Origin: Candidatus Eremiobacterota bacterium
Lineage (GTDB): Bacteria > Vulcanimicrobiota > CADAWZ01 > Ess09-12
Assembly: GCA_031082125.1 (NCBI GenBank)
Contig: JAVHLM010000013.1
Coordinates: 1 to 64,000 of the forward strand
Length of the DNA: 64,000 nucleotides
Reading direction: 5' to 3'
Position 1 is the stretch's first letter. Each line of letters starts with the position of its first letter. Of the stretch, positions 8,740 through 17,468 are shown one piece after another. The position numbers and the translations under genes were made by a program. The notes beneath the pieces are model-generated. The model ran no database searches. It was not told where the DNA came from and saw only the letters and a list, made by a program, of their open reading frames with translations.

Positions 8740-9894
8740 TTGAAGATAGGAATTGATGCCTCTTTTCTTGCACGGGACACAAGGGGAATGGGAAGGGCTA
8801 CCCGCAGCATAGTCGCCCGGATGCTTGGCCTGTTCAACCACGAGTTTTATTTCATAATGGTCAAGCATAAATCTGATGAGAAAAGTATTCAAAAGCACTT
8901 CCCCGAGAAGAAGCTCGATTTCATGACCGTAAAGGACTCCAGGATTTCCATGCTCGATGTCATATGGTTTCCCTGGAGCAGGATAGATTTTTTCCCTTCG
9001 GCACGGAGAGCCGTGACCATTCATGACCTGGCCCCTTATCGCTATTCGCACAAGAGAAAGGGAAGCGAAGGCTATAACGACAGGAAAAGGATCAAGGAGG
9101 CCTGCGAGGCCGCCGACATGATAATCACCCCGTCGGATTTCTCACGGAGCGAGATTTGCACGTTCCTTGAGATACCGCAGGAGAAGATTGAAGTGATCCC
9201 CCATGGAGTCGAGGAGATCTTCAAGCCCCAGGAGCTGGAGAGGGAGAAGGCAGCGCAGTACCTTGACCGCTTCAGCAAAGGGCTCCCCTATATTCTCTTC
9301 GTGGGCAACGTGGAAAAGCGGAAGAACATTGATGTGCTCCTCTATGCCTTTGAAAAGGCGAAGAAGGAGTATACCTTTCCTCATAAGCTTATCGTGGCGG
9401 GAAAATGCCCGGGGACCCTCGTGGGAAGCAACGGCACAACGGGATGGTCCCGGAAGCTCTTGTCCCGTATCGGGATCCCAAAGAAAACCACGAAAAACTC
9501 AATTGTATCGCTGGTGGAGAAGCTCTCCGTAAAAGAGGATGTGGTGTGGCTGGGGGAAGTGACTGATGAAGACCTTCTGGCCCTCTACAACCTGGCGAAG
9601 CTCTTTGTCTTTCCCTCCTTTTATGAAGGCTTCGGCCTCCCGATCCTGGAGGCGATGGCGTGCGGCGTGCCATGCATAGTCTCGGAAATACCTCCATTCG
9701 TGGAAGTGGCCCAGGATGCCGTGGCATACTTTGATCCCAAGAATGCCGCCGATCTCGCCGAAAAAATGTGGCTCATCATCTCAGATTCGGACCTCACGGC
9801 GAAGATGAGGAAGAGAGGATTTGAACAGGCTCAGAAGTACCAGTGGGATGTCTCGGCTCACAAGCATATCAAGGTCCTGGAGGAGCTCCGCTAA
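8740..9894 (+). CDS. GT4 family glycosyltransferase
   Basis: The protein has 384 residues with a GT-B fold: an N-terminal acceptor domain, and a C-terminal donor domain from about 180. The retaining-transferase motif FPSFYEGFGLPILEAMACG (EX7E) is intact, and NVEKRKNI precedes it as in mannosyl/glucosyl transferases. The start is TTG, supported by AAGGAG 8 bp upstream and by the immediate KIGIDASFLARDTRG motif. The next gene begins directly after its stop. Its likely role is addition of a hexose to the operon's glycan. Confidence 0.88.
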   Translation: MKIGIDASFLARDTRGMGRATRSIVARMLGLFNHEFYFIMVKHKSDEKSIQKHFPEKKLDFMTVKDSRISMLDVIWFPWSRIDFFPSARRAVTIHDLAPYRYSHKRKGSEGYNDRKRIKEACEAADMIITPSDFSRSEICTFLEIPQEKIEVIPHGVEEIFKPQELEREKAAQYLDRFSKGLPYILFVGNVEKRKNIDVLLYAFEKAKKEYTFPHKLIVAGKCPGTLVGSNGTTGWSRKLLSRIGIPKKTTKNSIVSLVEKLSVKEDVVWLGEVTDEDLLALYNLAKLFVFPSFYEGFGLPILEAMACGVPCIVSEIPPFVEVAQDAVAYFDPKNAADLAEKMWLIISDSDLTAKMRKRGFEQAQKYQWDVSAHKHIKVLEELR

Positions 9895-10854
9895 ATGCCC
9901 ATGCACTTTGAGCCTCTTGATTTCTCGCGGATCCGCACCTACTCGATTGCCGCGAGGAAAAACAAGGTGTCATGTCAGGGGTTTGCCAGGCCCTACCGCG
10001 AAGGCTCCACCTTTGCCGATTTTATTGCGACAATCCCGTCGATCCTCGCAGGCGGTGAGTACCGGGAGATCATAGATTCCATCGTGAAGGCCCATCTTTC
10101 CCGCCGGCTCGTCCTTCTTACCATGGGAGCCCATGTGATAAAGGTGGGATTATCACCCATTGTGATAGACCTTGTGAAAAGGGGCATCATCAATGCAATA
10201 GCCTTCAACGGCGCGGGAAGTGTCCATGACCTGGAGATTGCCCTCGTGGGCGAGACATCGGAAAATGTGGCCGATGGAATCAGGGAGGGCACATTCGGCA
10301 TGGTCCGTGAAACGGGTGATATACTTAACGAATGCGCCCTCAGGGCTTACGAGGAAAAGAGGGGATTCGGGGAGGTAATAGGCGAGCGCATTTCGGAAGC
10401 ACCTTTCGCCTCGATGAGCATATTCGCAGAGGCCCGGAAGGCCGGCGTACCCACCACTGTCCACGTCGCACTGGGAAGCGATATCTTTCACACCCATCCC
10501 GCAGCCCGCGGCGATGCTATCGGCGCCGCATCCTTCCATGATTTCAGGCTGCTGTGCGGGATCATCTCCCAGGCCACCGAAGGGAGCGTCATCATGAACG
10601 CCGGTTCGGCCGTGGTGCTTCCCACCGTCATTGAGAAGGCCATAGCCGCGGCCAGGAACCTGGGCTGCAGGGTGGAAGGCTTTACCGGCATCAATATCGA
10701 TTTTCTCAGGCAGTACCGCTCTCTCAACAACCCGGTGAACCGGGCGAAGGAGCTTGGAGGAAAGGGGTACAGCCTCACGGGCCACCATGAATTCATGATC
10801 CCCCTGATTGCCGCGGGAGTCATAGAAGAGCTCCGCAGGACAGCGGGCAACTGA
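9895..10854 (+). CDS. Conserved protein of unknown function in heptose operon
   Basis: The protein has 319 residues and starts directly after the preceding TAA, with GGAGGAG inside the upstream gene. It reads as one soluble alpha/beta domain with strong glycine-rich and His-containing motifs: AFNGAGSVHDLEIAL, GSDIFHTHPAARGDAIGAA, MNAGSAVVLPTVIEKA and GHHEFMIPL. The order and style of these motifs faintly recall deoxyhypusine-synthase-type NAD-binding proteins, but this is a weak impression. There is no signal peptide or membrane segment. Its place between a GT4 and the heptose kinase suggests a part in sugar or acceptor supply. Confidence 0.75.
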   Translation: MPMHFEPLDFSRIRTYSIAARKNKVSCQGFARPYREGSTFADFIATIPSILAGGEYREIIDSIVKAHLSRRLVLLTMGAHVIKVGLSPIVIDLVKRGIINAIAFNGAGSVHDLEIALVGETSENVADGIREGTFGMVRETGDILNECALRAYEEKRGFGEVIGERISEAPFASMSIFAEARKAGVPTTVHVALGSDIFHTHPAARGDAIGAASFHDFRLLCGIISQATEGSVIMNAGSAVVLPTVIEKAIAAARNLGCRVEGFTGINIDFLRQYRSLNNPVNRAKELGGKGYSLTGHHEFMIPLIAAGVIEELRRTAGN

Positions 10855-10877
10855 TTCCAGGATCGAGGAGATACCAT

Positions 10878-11885
10878 ATGATGCTTATTGAAAGGGAAAG
10901 AGCAAGGGAGCTTATTTTCAACTTCAGGGAAATCAGCATGCTGGTCCTTGGCGACAGCATGCTGGATCAATGGATCTGGGGGAAGGTGAACCGCATATCC
11001 CCTGAGGCCCCTGTACCCGTCGTGGAGGTTGATTATTACTCCTATTCACCGGGAGGGGCGGCAAACGTGGTAAACAACCTCTGCTCCCTCGGTGCCAGAA
11101 GCTCCATTGTGAGCATTATCGGTGAAGACGAATACGGTGTGAGGCTGAGACAGGAGCTTTCAGGGAGAGGCGTTGATGTCACGGGACTGGTAACAGACCC
11201 TTCAAGGCCCACAACGACCAAGTCAAGAATTATAGCGAACCATCAGCAGGTATGCAGGACTGATATCGAGAAACGCGACAGGATAAACGGTGGGATGACA
11301 GAGAAGCTCGGCGCGCACCTTGAAGAGAGCCTTGAAAAGCACAAGCTCGTGGTGATATCTGATTACAACAAGGGGCTGCTGAACGACGGGCTTGTTGGCA
11401 GGATAATGCAATGGAAGGCAAGAACGGGGGGCAAGGTCGTTGTGGGCCCGAAGCCGGAAAACATCGGCATCTTCAAGGGTGCCACCCTCATCGCTCTCAA
11501 TGAAAAAGAAGCGGTGAGCGTTGCCGGCGAGAAGATTAACGACCAGGAGAGCCTTGGCAGGGTGGGGCAGACGATCCTCAGTGAATTCAAGAACGAGGCA
11601 GTGCTGATCACCAGGGGGGAGAAGGGAATGGCTCTCTTTACCGATAAAGGCGAAACTGCCAGCGTATCAGCCCTCGCAAGCGAGGTATTTGACGTGAGCG
11701 GGGCGGGCGATACGGTGCTCTCAGTGGTGGCCCTCTCGCTCCGGGCGGGCGCCTCGTTCAGGGAGGCCATGATCCTCTCCAATTTTGCCGCCGCCGTCGT
11801 CGTGAAGAAGGTAGGCACCGCCACCGTCTCAATCTCCGAGCTTATCGACGTGATTGACAAGCAGCATCTTTCAACCGCTTTCTGA
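10878..11885 (+). CDS. hldE domain 1 (rfaE1): D-glycero-beta-D-manno-heptose-7-phosphate kinase
   Basis: The protein has 335 residues of the PfkB/ribokinase fold. It carries LGDSMLDQWIWGKVNRISPE (substrate site), the GGAANV segment and the catalytic DVSGAGDTV motif near the C terminus. It phosphorylates heptose-7-phosphate at C1 in ADP-heptose synthesis. In E. coli this is the N-terminal half of HldE; here it is a separate gene, with the second half encoded next. GAGGAG precedes the start. Another ATG is adjacent (10881). Confidence 0.9.
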   Translation: MMLIERERARELIFNFREISMLVLGDSMLDQWIWGKVNRISPEAPVPVVEVDYYSYSPGGAANVVNNLCSLGARSSIVSIIGEDEYGVRLRQELSGRGVDVTGLVTDPSRPTTTKSRIIANHQQVCRTDIEKRDRINGGMTEKLGAHLEESLEKHKLVVISDYNKGLLNDGLVGRIMQWKARTGGKVVVGPKPENIGIFKGATLIALNEKEAVSVAGEKINDQESLGRVGQTILSEFKNEAVLITRGEKGMALFTDKGETASVSALASEVFDVSGAGDTVLSVVALSLRAGASFREAMILSNFAAAVVVKKVGTATVSISELIDVIDKQHLSTAF

Positions 11886-11927
11886 CAGGTGGCCCGGCCC
11901 CGGCGGCCAGGAGCGAGGTTTTTCCTT

Positions 11928-12410
11928 ATGGGTAAAGAGAAGCTCAAGAGCCTCGAGGAACTCTCGGAGATTGTGGCCCGCTTCAAAGGTGAAGGCCTGA
12001 AGGTGGTCTTTACCAACGGCTGCTTTGACATACTTCATGTGGGCCATGTCAGGCTTCTTGCGGCGGCAAAGACCTTTGGTGACATCCTGATCGTGGGCCT
12101 CAACAGCGACAGCTCAGTGAAGCGCCTGAAAGGTGAAAAGAGGCCCATAGTGAGCGGTCCCGACAGGGCTGAGGTGCTCAGTGCCATTGAATCGGTGGAT
12201 TATGTGGTGCTCTTTGAAGAGGACACCCCTGTAAGAGTGATAGGCGCCTTGAAGCCCCATGTGCACGTGAAGGGCGGCGATTATGACCTCGAGAAAATCC
12301 CTGAAGCGGAAGTGGTGCGCTCCTATGGAGGAGAGCTCAGGGCATTTTCCCTCGTGGACGGGCGCTCTTCCACAGATATCATAGAAAAAATCGGGGGGAC
12401 GCTCATCTGA
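11928..12410 (+). CDS. rfaE2: D-glycero-beta-D-manno-heptose 1-phosphate adenylyltransferase
   Basis: The protein has 160 residues with a nucleotidyltransferase fold. The TNGCFDILHVGHV segment carries the HxGH ATP site, and VKGGDYD and the C-terminal GRSSTDII match HldE domain 2. It makes ADP-heptose from heptose-1-phosphate and ATP, the donor for the three GT9 enzymes. A GTG at 11889 is in frame, but ATG 11928 with GCGAGG 9 bp upstream fits the family length. It lies 42 bp after the kinase, so the pathway order is kept. Confidence 0.9.
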   Translation: MGKEKLKSLEELSEIVARFKGEGLKVVFTNGCFDILHVGHVRLLAAAKTFGDILIVGLNSDSSVKRLKGEKRPIVSGPDRAEVLSAIESVDYVVLFEEDTPVRVIGALKPHVHVKGGDYDLEKIPEAEVVRSYGGELRAFSLVDGRSSTDIIEKIGGTLI

Positions 12411-12447
12411 GGGCCCCCTGCCTTCCCGCAGGCTTCCCATACGGTAT

Positions 12448-14583
12448 ATGAATAAAACTGAGAAGCGCATATATGTCCTTGCCAACAGCCCCGGCGAGAT
12501 AGCGGGGTGGCTCAGGCCTTCCGTAAAGGTGCTGAAAGAGCTTCTCCCCGAATACGGTATATCTGTCGTGCTCCTCCCCTGCGTCTTTGCCTCAGGCGGT
12601 GAAAAGTCCGTGGTCCAGGCCATCCCCGGAGTTGACGAGGTCATTCCCCCTGCCGGGTATCCCGCCCTCCTCCTCGACAGGAGCGGCAAGTCCAGCGCCG
12701 AGCTTCTCCATCTGGGCGGGGAGATTACCCTCACAGCATTCCTCGCCAGGTCATGGGAAGCCCCTGCATGGGCTTATCAATGGGGTAAGAAAAGCGTTGA
12801 TCAGTACTTCCACGGCTATTTTGTCAAGACCGAGAGCGACAGGGAGGCCCTTGTCCGGAGCGGCATAAGCGGGAACAAGGCTTTTGTCGTAGGTGATCTC
12901 CTCGTGGACTCCGTGAAGGGTGCCCTCAAGGGAGACACCGTTCCCCGCGAGGAAGGCCCGGTTGAAGAGATATGCTTCATGGCGGGAAGCCGCCTCAAGG
13001 AGCTCCGCACGCTTCTCCCCTTTTACCTGGAGATTTCAAAGTACCTGAGGGAGAAATTCCCGGCCGTGAAGTTCAAGGCCCTCATCTCTCCCTTTGTGGA
13101 CTGGCAGCAGTTTGCCGGGGACCGGGAACTTCTCCCTGTGAGGCAGTTCGGGGGGCTGAGGGGAATCATTGACGAGAAAGAGGAATACCTCCGCTCTGAT
13201 GAGGGCCTGGCCATCCGCCTTGTGAGGGAGAATCACCTTGACGAGCTTGCAGGCTCCGATTTCGTCATCACCATTCCCGGGACCAAGACCGGCGAGGCGG
13301 GGTGCCTTGGCAGGCCCATGGTGGTCCTCCTTCCTCTTAACAGGCCTGAGGAAATTCCCTACATAGGGATTGTGGGGCTCCTGGACTGGCTTCCTCTCCT
13401 TGGGCGCCTCCTGAAAGCTCCCCTTATCAGGAGAATTGCAAAAACCCTGGGAGCCGTGGCCCAGCCCAATATCCTGGCGCGCCGCGAGATCGTGCCAGAG
13501 ATCAAGGGTGTCCTCGAGGCCCGCCAGGTTGCCGGGCAGGTAATGACCTTGATGGCTGATCAAGAGGCTCTCGCAAAGATGAGAGGAGACCTCAAGGAGC
13601 TTTACCGCCCCTTTGAAGGGGCCACTGAGCGCATGATAAGGATATTCGCAAAGTCAGCGAGACCTGACCTGGACAGTGAGACTCCCTGTTTCTCCCTTGT
13701 CATCTGCACAAGAAACAGGAAAGAGCTCCTTGAGGGTGCCATAAAGACCCTTGATGACCAGAAGTTCCCTTCCGCCGGCTATGAGATACTTGTCGTCGAT
13801 GACGGCTCCGAGGATGGCACCGACGAGCTGGTCATGACGATGAAGACCCGGTGTGCACTCAGGTATCTCAAGCGTACATGGGGCGGAAGGGCTGCCACAA
13901 GGAATTACGGGATACAGGAAGCCCGCGGCGACGTCATAATCTTTGTCGATGACGATATTCTTGCGCCGCCGGACTTCATCGCCGAGCATGCAAGGTTTCA
14001 CAGGATGTTCCCCAGGGCTGTCGTGAGGGGACCTATCATCAATATAGACAGGTACGAGTTTCCCCGCGACATCAAGGCGGGCCTTACCGATTTCTCTCAG
14101 GCTTTCTTCTGCACCTGCAACGTCTCTGTTCCCAGGAGAGAACTTCAGGATGTGGGGGGGTTTGATGAGAGCTTCGTAGAATATGGATATGAGGACAATG
14201 AGGTGGGCTGGCGCCTCCGCCAGAGGGGGCTCAAAGCCAGGTTCAACACGAAGGCCATCATTTATCATTACAAGCCGCGGAAGAGGGAGGAGGATCTCCC
14301 GGCGATGATCAGGACGGCCCAGGAGCTTGCCCGCTCGGCGGTGATGTATTATGAGAAGCATCCCGACCTGAAGGTGCGGCTTGCCACAGGCATCAATTCG
14401 CTCTATTTTCTGAAGCAGTCACTTTTTGCAGGCCCTTTTTTCAAGAATCGATGGGTCAGGAAATGGAAAAAGCTCGTGCATGGCGGCACGAACAGCGAAA
14501 TGCTCGCCGTGGAGAAGAAGATTTTCGGCTATTATTACGCGGAAACCCTCAGGGAGGAACTTAAAAAGAAAGGACTGTTATAA
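12448..14583 (+). CDS. LpxB-like glycosyltransferase fused to a GT2 domain
   Basis: The protein has 711 residues. Residues 1 to about 395 belong to the lipid-A-disaccharide-synthase-related group: the N terminus has ANSPGEIAGWLRP and the donor half has FMAGSRLKEL and TIPGTKTGEAG. Residues about 408-700 form a GT-A family 2 transferase: FSLVICTRNRKELL, VVDDGSEDGTDE, the DxD region IFVDDDILAP, and a GYEDNEVGWRLR catalytic-base region. LpxB proper joins UDP-diacyl-GlcN to lipid X; the relative seen here may use another acceptor. A single polypeptide could perform two successive transfers. The stop is 3 bp before the next ATG. Confidence 0.85.
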   Translation: MNKTEKRIYVLANSPGEIAGWLRPSVKVLKELLPEYGISVVLLPCVFASGGEKSVVQAIPGVDEVIPPAGYPALLLDRSGKSSAELLHLGGEITLTAFLARSWEAPAWAYQWGKKSVDQYFHGYFVKTESDREALVRSGISGNKAFVVGDLLVDSVKGALKGDTVPREEGPVEEICFMAGSRLKELRTLLPFYLEISKYLREKFPAVKFKALISPFVDWQQFAGDRELLPVRQFGGLRGIIDEKEEYLRSDEGLAIRLVRENHLDELAGSDFVITIPGTKTGEAGCLGRPMVVLLPLNRPEEIPYIGIVGLLDWLPLLGRLLKAPLIRRIAKTLGAVAQPNILARREIVPEIKGVLEARQVAGQVMTLMADQEALAKMRGDLKELYRPFEGATERMIRIFAKSARPDLDSETPCFSLVICTRNRKELLEGAIKTLDDQKFPSAGYEILVVDDGSEDGTDELVMTMKTRCALRYLKRTWGGRAATRNYGIQEARGDVIIFVDDDILAPPDFIAEHARFHRMFPRAVVRGPIINIDRYEFPRDIKAGLTDFSQAFFCTCNVSVPRRELQDVGGFDESFVEYGYEDNEVGWRLRQRGLKARFNTKAIIYHYKPRKREEDLPAMIRTAQELARSAVMYYEKHPDLKVRLATGINSLYFLKQSLFAGPFFKNRWVRKWKKLVHGGTNSEMLAVEKKIFGYYYAETLREELKKKGLL

Positions 14584-14586
14584 GCG

Positions 14587-15483
14587 ATGAAAGTCTCGGT
14601 GCAGATTTGTTCCAGAAACAGGGAGGATCTTCTCAAGAGATCGCTTGTGGCGCTCTTTAAACAGAATTTTCCAAAGGACCAGTATGAGATTATCGTGGTC
14701 GATGACGGCTCTGAAGACGGCACCTCTGATATGGTGAGGTCCCTCAGCGGGCCCTGTTCTCTCCGCCTTATCACCCAGGGTCATGACGGGCTCTCAATCG
14801 GAAGAAACCGCGGCATTAAAAGCGCCGTGGGCGATTACGTCCTTTTCATCGATGATGACATAATAGCCGACGAGAACCTCATAGCGGAGCATATGCGCTT
14901 TCACCGCATACATCCCCGCAGCGTGGTGAAAGGGTGGGTCAATCACACCTCAGAGCTGGACAGGAAGGTGCCGCAGTTCACCATTGCCGATTTCTGCACC
15001 GCCTTCTTCTGGACGAGCAATGTTTCCATCGCAAGGAAATATCTGCTTGAAGTGGGCCTTTTCGACGAGGATTTCAGGGAGTACGGGTGGGAGGACCTGG
15101 AACTGGGCCTGCGCCTGAGAAACTACGGCCTCGTGAGCCGCTACAACAAGAAAGCCATAGTCTTTCATTACAAGAGCAAGTGGAAGAAAAGCGACATTCC
15201 CCGGCTGATAGAGCAGACGAAGGCGAAGGGGAGGACGGCCCTCATATTTCTTGCCAAGCATCCCGGTATGCGCGTGCGGTTTGCCACGTCGCTTTACGGC
15301 TCGCGCCTGCTGATGAACGACCTTTTCAACTGGCAGGACAAGGGCATCGATTTCTGCGAAAGGGTGATATCGGAGCAGGACGACGGCAAGGAGCTCACAG
15401 GCTTCGCCCTTATGTGTGCAAGAAACCTTGTGAGCTTTTACTACTTCAACGAGATCAAAAAATCCCTTACCCCGGGAGGGTAG
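14587..15483 (+). CDS. GT2 family glycosyltransferase
   Basis: The protein has 298 residues of inverting GT-A fold. It begins VSVQICSRNREDLLKRS and has IVVDDGSEDGTSD, the DxD segment LFIDDDIIAD and a REYGWEDLELGLRLR acceptor/base region. It is clearly paralogous to the C-terminal half of the preceding fusion, suggesting duplication. It starts 3 bp after the upstream stop and is probably translationally coupled. The sugar cannot be deduced. Confidence 0.88.
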   Translation: MKVSVQICSRNREDLLKRSLVALFKQNFPKDQYEIIVVDDGSEDGTSDMVRSLSGPCSLRLITQGHDGLSIGRNRGIKSAVGDYVLFIDDDIIADENLIAEHMRFHRIHPRSVVKGWVNHTSELDRKVPQFTIADFCTAFFWTSNVSIARKYLLEVGLFDEDFREYGWEDLELGLRLRNYGLVSRYNKKAIVFHYKSKWKKSDIPRLIEQTKAKGRTALIFLAKHPGMRVRFATSLYGSRLLMNDLFNWQDKGIDFCERVISEQDDGKELTGFALMCARNLVSFYYFNEIKKSLTPGG

Positions 15484-15495
15484 GAAAGGGAGAGA

Positions 15496-16554
15496 GTGGC
15501 CATTAACCCCCTGCCCAGGAACATAGCGGTGGTGAGGCTTGATGCCCTGGGTGACACCATACTCACCATCCCTCTGCTGGACAGCCTCAGGAAGCTCGTC
15601 CCCGGGGCCCGGATCGTGGTCATCGCCTCACCAAGGGGATACCCTGCCCTCAAGGACAGCCATTCTGTTGACGAAGTCCTTGTCATTGAGCCTGGAGAGC
15701 TCACCTGGACAAGGATGAGAACTGTTGCGGGGCAGCTCAGGGAGAGAAACATAGCCCTTTCCATAAATGTGACGGAAAAACTGGGAGGCTACCTCATCCC
15801 CTTCATGGCCCCCGTGCCCGCCAGGATAGGCTTCAATCCCGGATTTATCCAGCCAGTCAAGGAGTGCATCTGCCAGGCTCTGCTGACCCATAAGATCCAT
15901 TATATGAACGATCCCTCCAGGCCCGGGGGGGAGCATGAAATAGAAAGGCAGCACAGGCTTCTTGAGCCCCTTGGCGGGGAGGGGAGCCCCGGTCCCTACC
16001 GTATTGCCATTGACGAGGAGCACGGGAAGTGGGCCAGGGAGTTCCTTGGCGCCGCCTGCGGCGGCGCGGCAGTGCCGGTAGCGCTCCATCTTTCAAACAA
16101 GTGGCTTGATGACGGCGGGAGCGATGACTTCCTGAGAATTCTTGCCGGGGAGCTGCAGAAAATGAGCCATCTTGTCCTCACCTATGGCCCTGCGGAAAAA
16201 GCCTGGGCAGAGCCCTTTGCGGCCTCTCTCGGCCAGGAGCGCCTCACGGTGTTCCATGATCCTTCCTATCTGAGGTGGGCGTCGGTGCTCTCCCTCACCA
16301 AGGCGCTTGTCACCATGGATACCTCTGCCGGCCACGTGGCCGCCGGTGTCTCTCTGCCTGTCGTGGATGTCTTTCCTTCCCTTTACTTTGCCCATTGCAC
16401 GGAAAGGTGGCACCCTTGGAGGGTTGCGCATAGATTGGTCGAAAAGAAATCATTGCAGGAGGTAAGCGGCAGGGAAAAAGAGGAGAGGCAGGAGGAACTG
16501 CTTGCCCATATCATGAAAGCCCTTCAGGAGCTTCTGCAATGCCAGAATTCATAA
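15496..16554 (+). CDS. GT9 heptosyltransferase-like glycosyltransferase
   Basis: The protein has 352 residues and is the second GT9 gene. It shows IAVVRLDALGDTILTIPLLD at the N terminus and the donor-binding TMDTSAGHVAAGVSLPVVDVF near residue 275. The start is GTG, with a purine-rich GGAAAGGGAGAG upstream. It overlaps the following GT2 gene by 16 bp. The expected role is transfer of heptose to the growing glycan. Confidence 0.87.
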   Translation: MAINPLPRNIAVVRLDALGDTILTIPLLDSLRKLVPGARIVVIASPRGYPALKDSHSVDEVLVIEPGELTWTRMRTVAGQLRERNIALSINVTEKLGGYLIPFMAPVPARIGFNPGFIQPVKECICQALLTHKIHYMNDPSRPGGEHEIERQHRLLEPLGGEGSPGPYRIAIDEEHGKWAREFLGAACGGAAVPVALHLSNKWLDDGGSDDFLRILAGELQKMSHLVLTYGPAEKAWAEPFAASLGQERLTVFHDPSYLRWASVLSLTKALVTMDTSAGHVAAGVSLPVVDVFPSLYFAHCTERWHPWRVAHRLVEKKSLQEVSGREKEERQEELLAHIMKALQELLQCQNS

Positions 16555-17468
16555 GCGTAGTCATCCCCACCTTCAACAGGAGGGAGACCCTCAGGGTGAT
16601 CCTCCCTGCTCTTGCCATGCAGACCTATTCCCGTGACCTCTACGAGATTATCCTGGTTGACAACGGATCCAGTGACGGCACCGATGAGATGATCCACGCC
16701 CTGAGGCTGCCTAACCTCCGATACATCGTCCAGGAGAACAGCGGCCGCTCGGGAGCGCGGAACAGGGGCATAAGGGAGGCACAGGGCACCCTGGTGCTTT
16801 TCACCGATGCCGATATCATTCCCGACAGGCGCCTTCTCGAGAGCCATGCCCGCTTCTACGATTCCCACAGGAATTCGGCCGTGGTGGGCTGCGAGGTTCA
16901 GGTCAACACGCTTGAGGAATACGAGGCTGTCAGGGATCACAGAGGCCTCTGGAGAACCCTTCACCCTGACCGCAGAACCAGGCTCTCGTGGCTTTATTTC
17001 CTCACGGGGAATGCCCTCGTGGAGAAAGCCACCCTTGTCAGGGTGGGGATGTTTGATGAGAATTTCACCGGGTACGGCCATGAAGACCTTGAGCTGGGCT
17101 ACCGGATAGAAAAGAGCGGGACTCCCATCCTTTATAACCATAAGGCCGTGAATTATCACTGGCATCCCGTGTCATTCGATGAGCAGTGCAGCAAGATGCA
17201 CCTGGCAGGCATCTCTACAGTACGCTTTCACCGCAAGCACAGGGACTTTCAGATCAAGCTCCGGCTCGGCATGACGCCTCTCTCCCTGGGCATGCACTCC
17301 CTTTTGGCCGGCGACGGCTGGCTTATGAAAGCCTGCGAGCGGAGCAAGGGCTCATCGCCTCTCTGCAAGGACATTGTGCTTCAGCATCATTATCTCAATG
17401 GCATCAAGGAGGCGCTCTCCCTGGAGGCTGCTGCCGGGCCGTTTCCCCGTGACGGGAGCCGGGAATGA
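16539..17468 (+). CDS. GT2 family glycosyltransferase
   Basis: The protein has 309 residues. The GT-A signature is complete: ISVVIPTFNRRETLRV, ILVDNGSSDGTDE, NRGIREAQG, the DxD FTDADIIPD, and GYGHEDLELGYRIE. It is more distant from the two upstream GT2 domains than they are from each other. It overlaps both neighbours (16 bp and 4 bp), so the GT9-GT2-GT9 genes are read as one transcript. Confidence 0.88.
   Translation: MPEFISVVIPTFNRRETLRVILPALAMQTYSRDLYEIILVDNGSSDGTDEMIHALRLPNLRYIVQENSGRSGARNRGIREAQGTLVLFTDADIIPDRRLLESHARFYDSHRNSAVVGCEVQVNTLEEYEAVRDHRGLWRTLHPDRRTRLSWLYFLTGNALVEKATLVRVGMFDENFTGYGHEDLELGYRIEKSGTPILYNHKAVNYHWHPVSFDEQCSKMHLAGISTVRFHRKHRDFQIKLRLGMTPLSLGMHSLLAGDGWLMKACERSKGSSPLCKDIVLQHHYLNGIKEALSLEAAAGPFPRDGSRE

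Noticed and set aside
13036-13563. 175-codon minus-strand frame
   Set aside because: Antisense shadow of the LpxB-like domain. No ribosome site.
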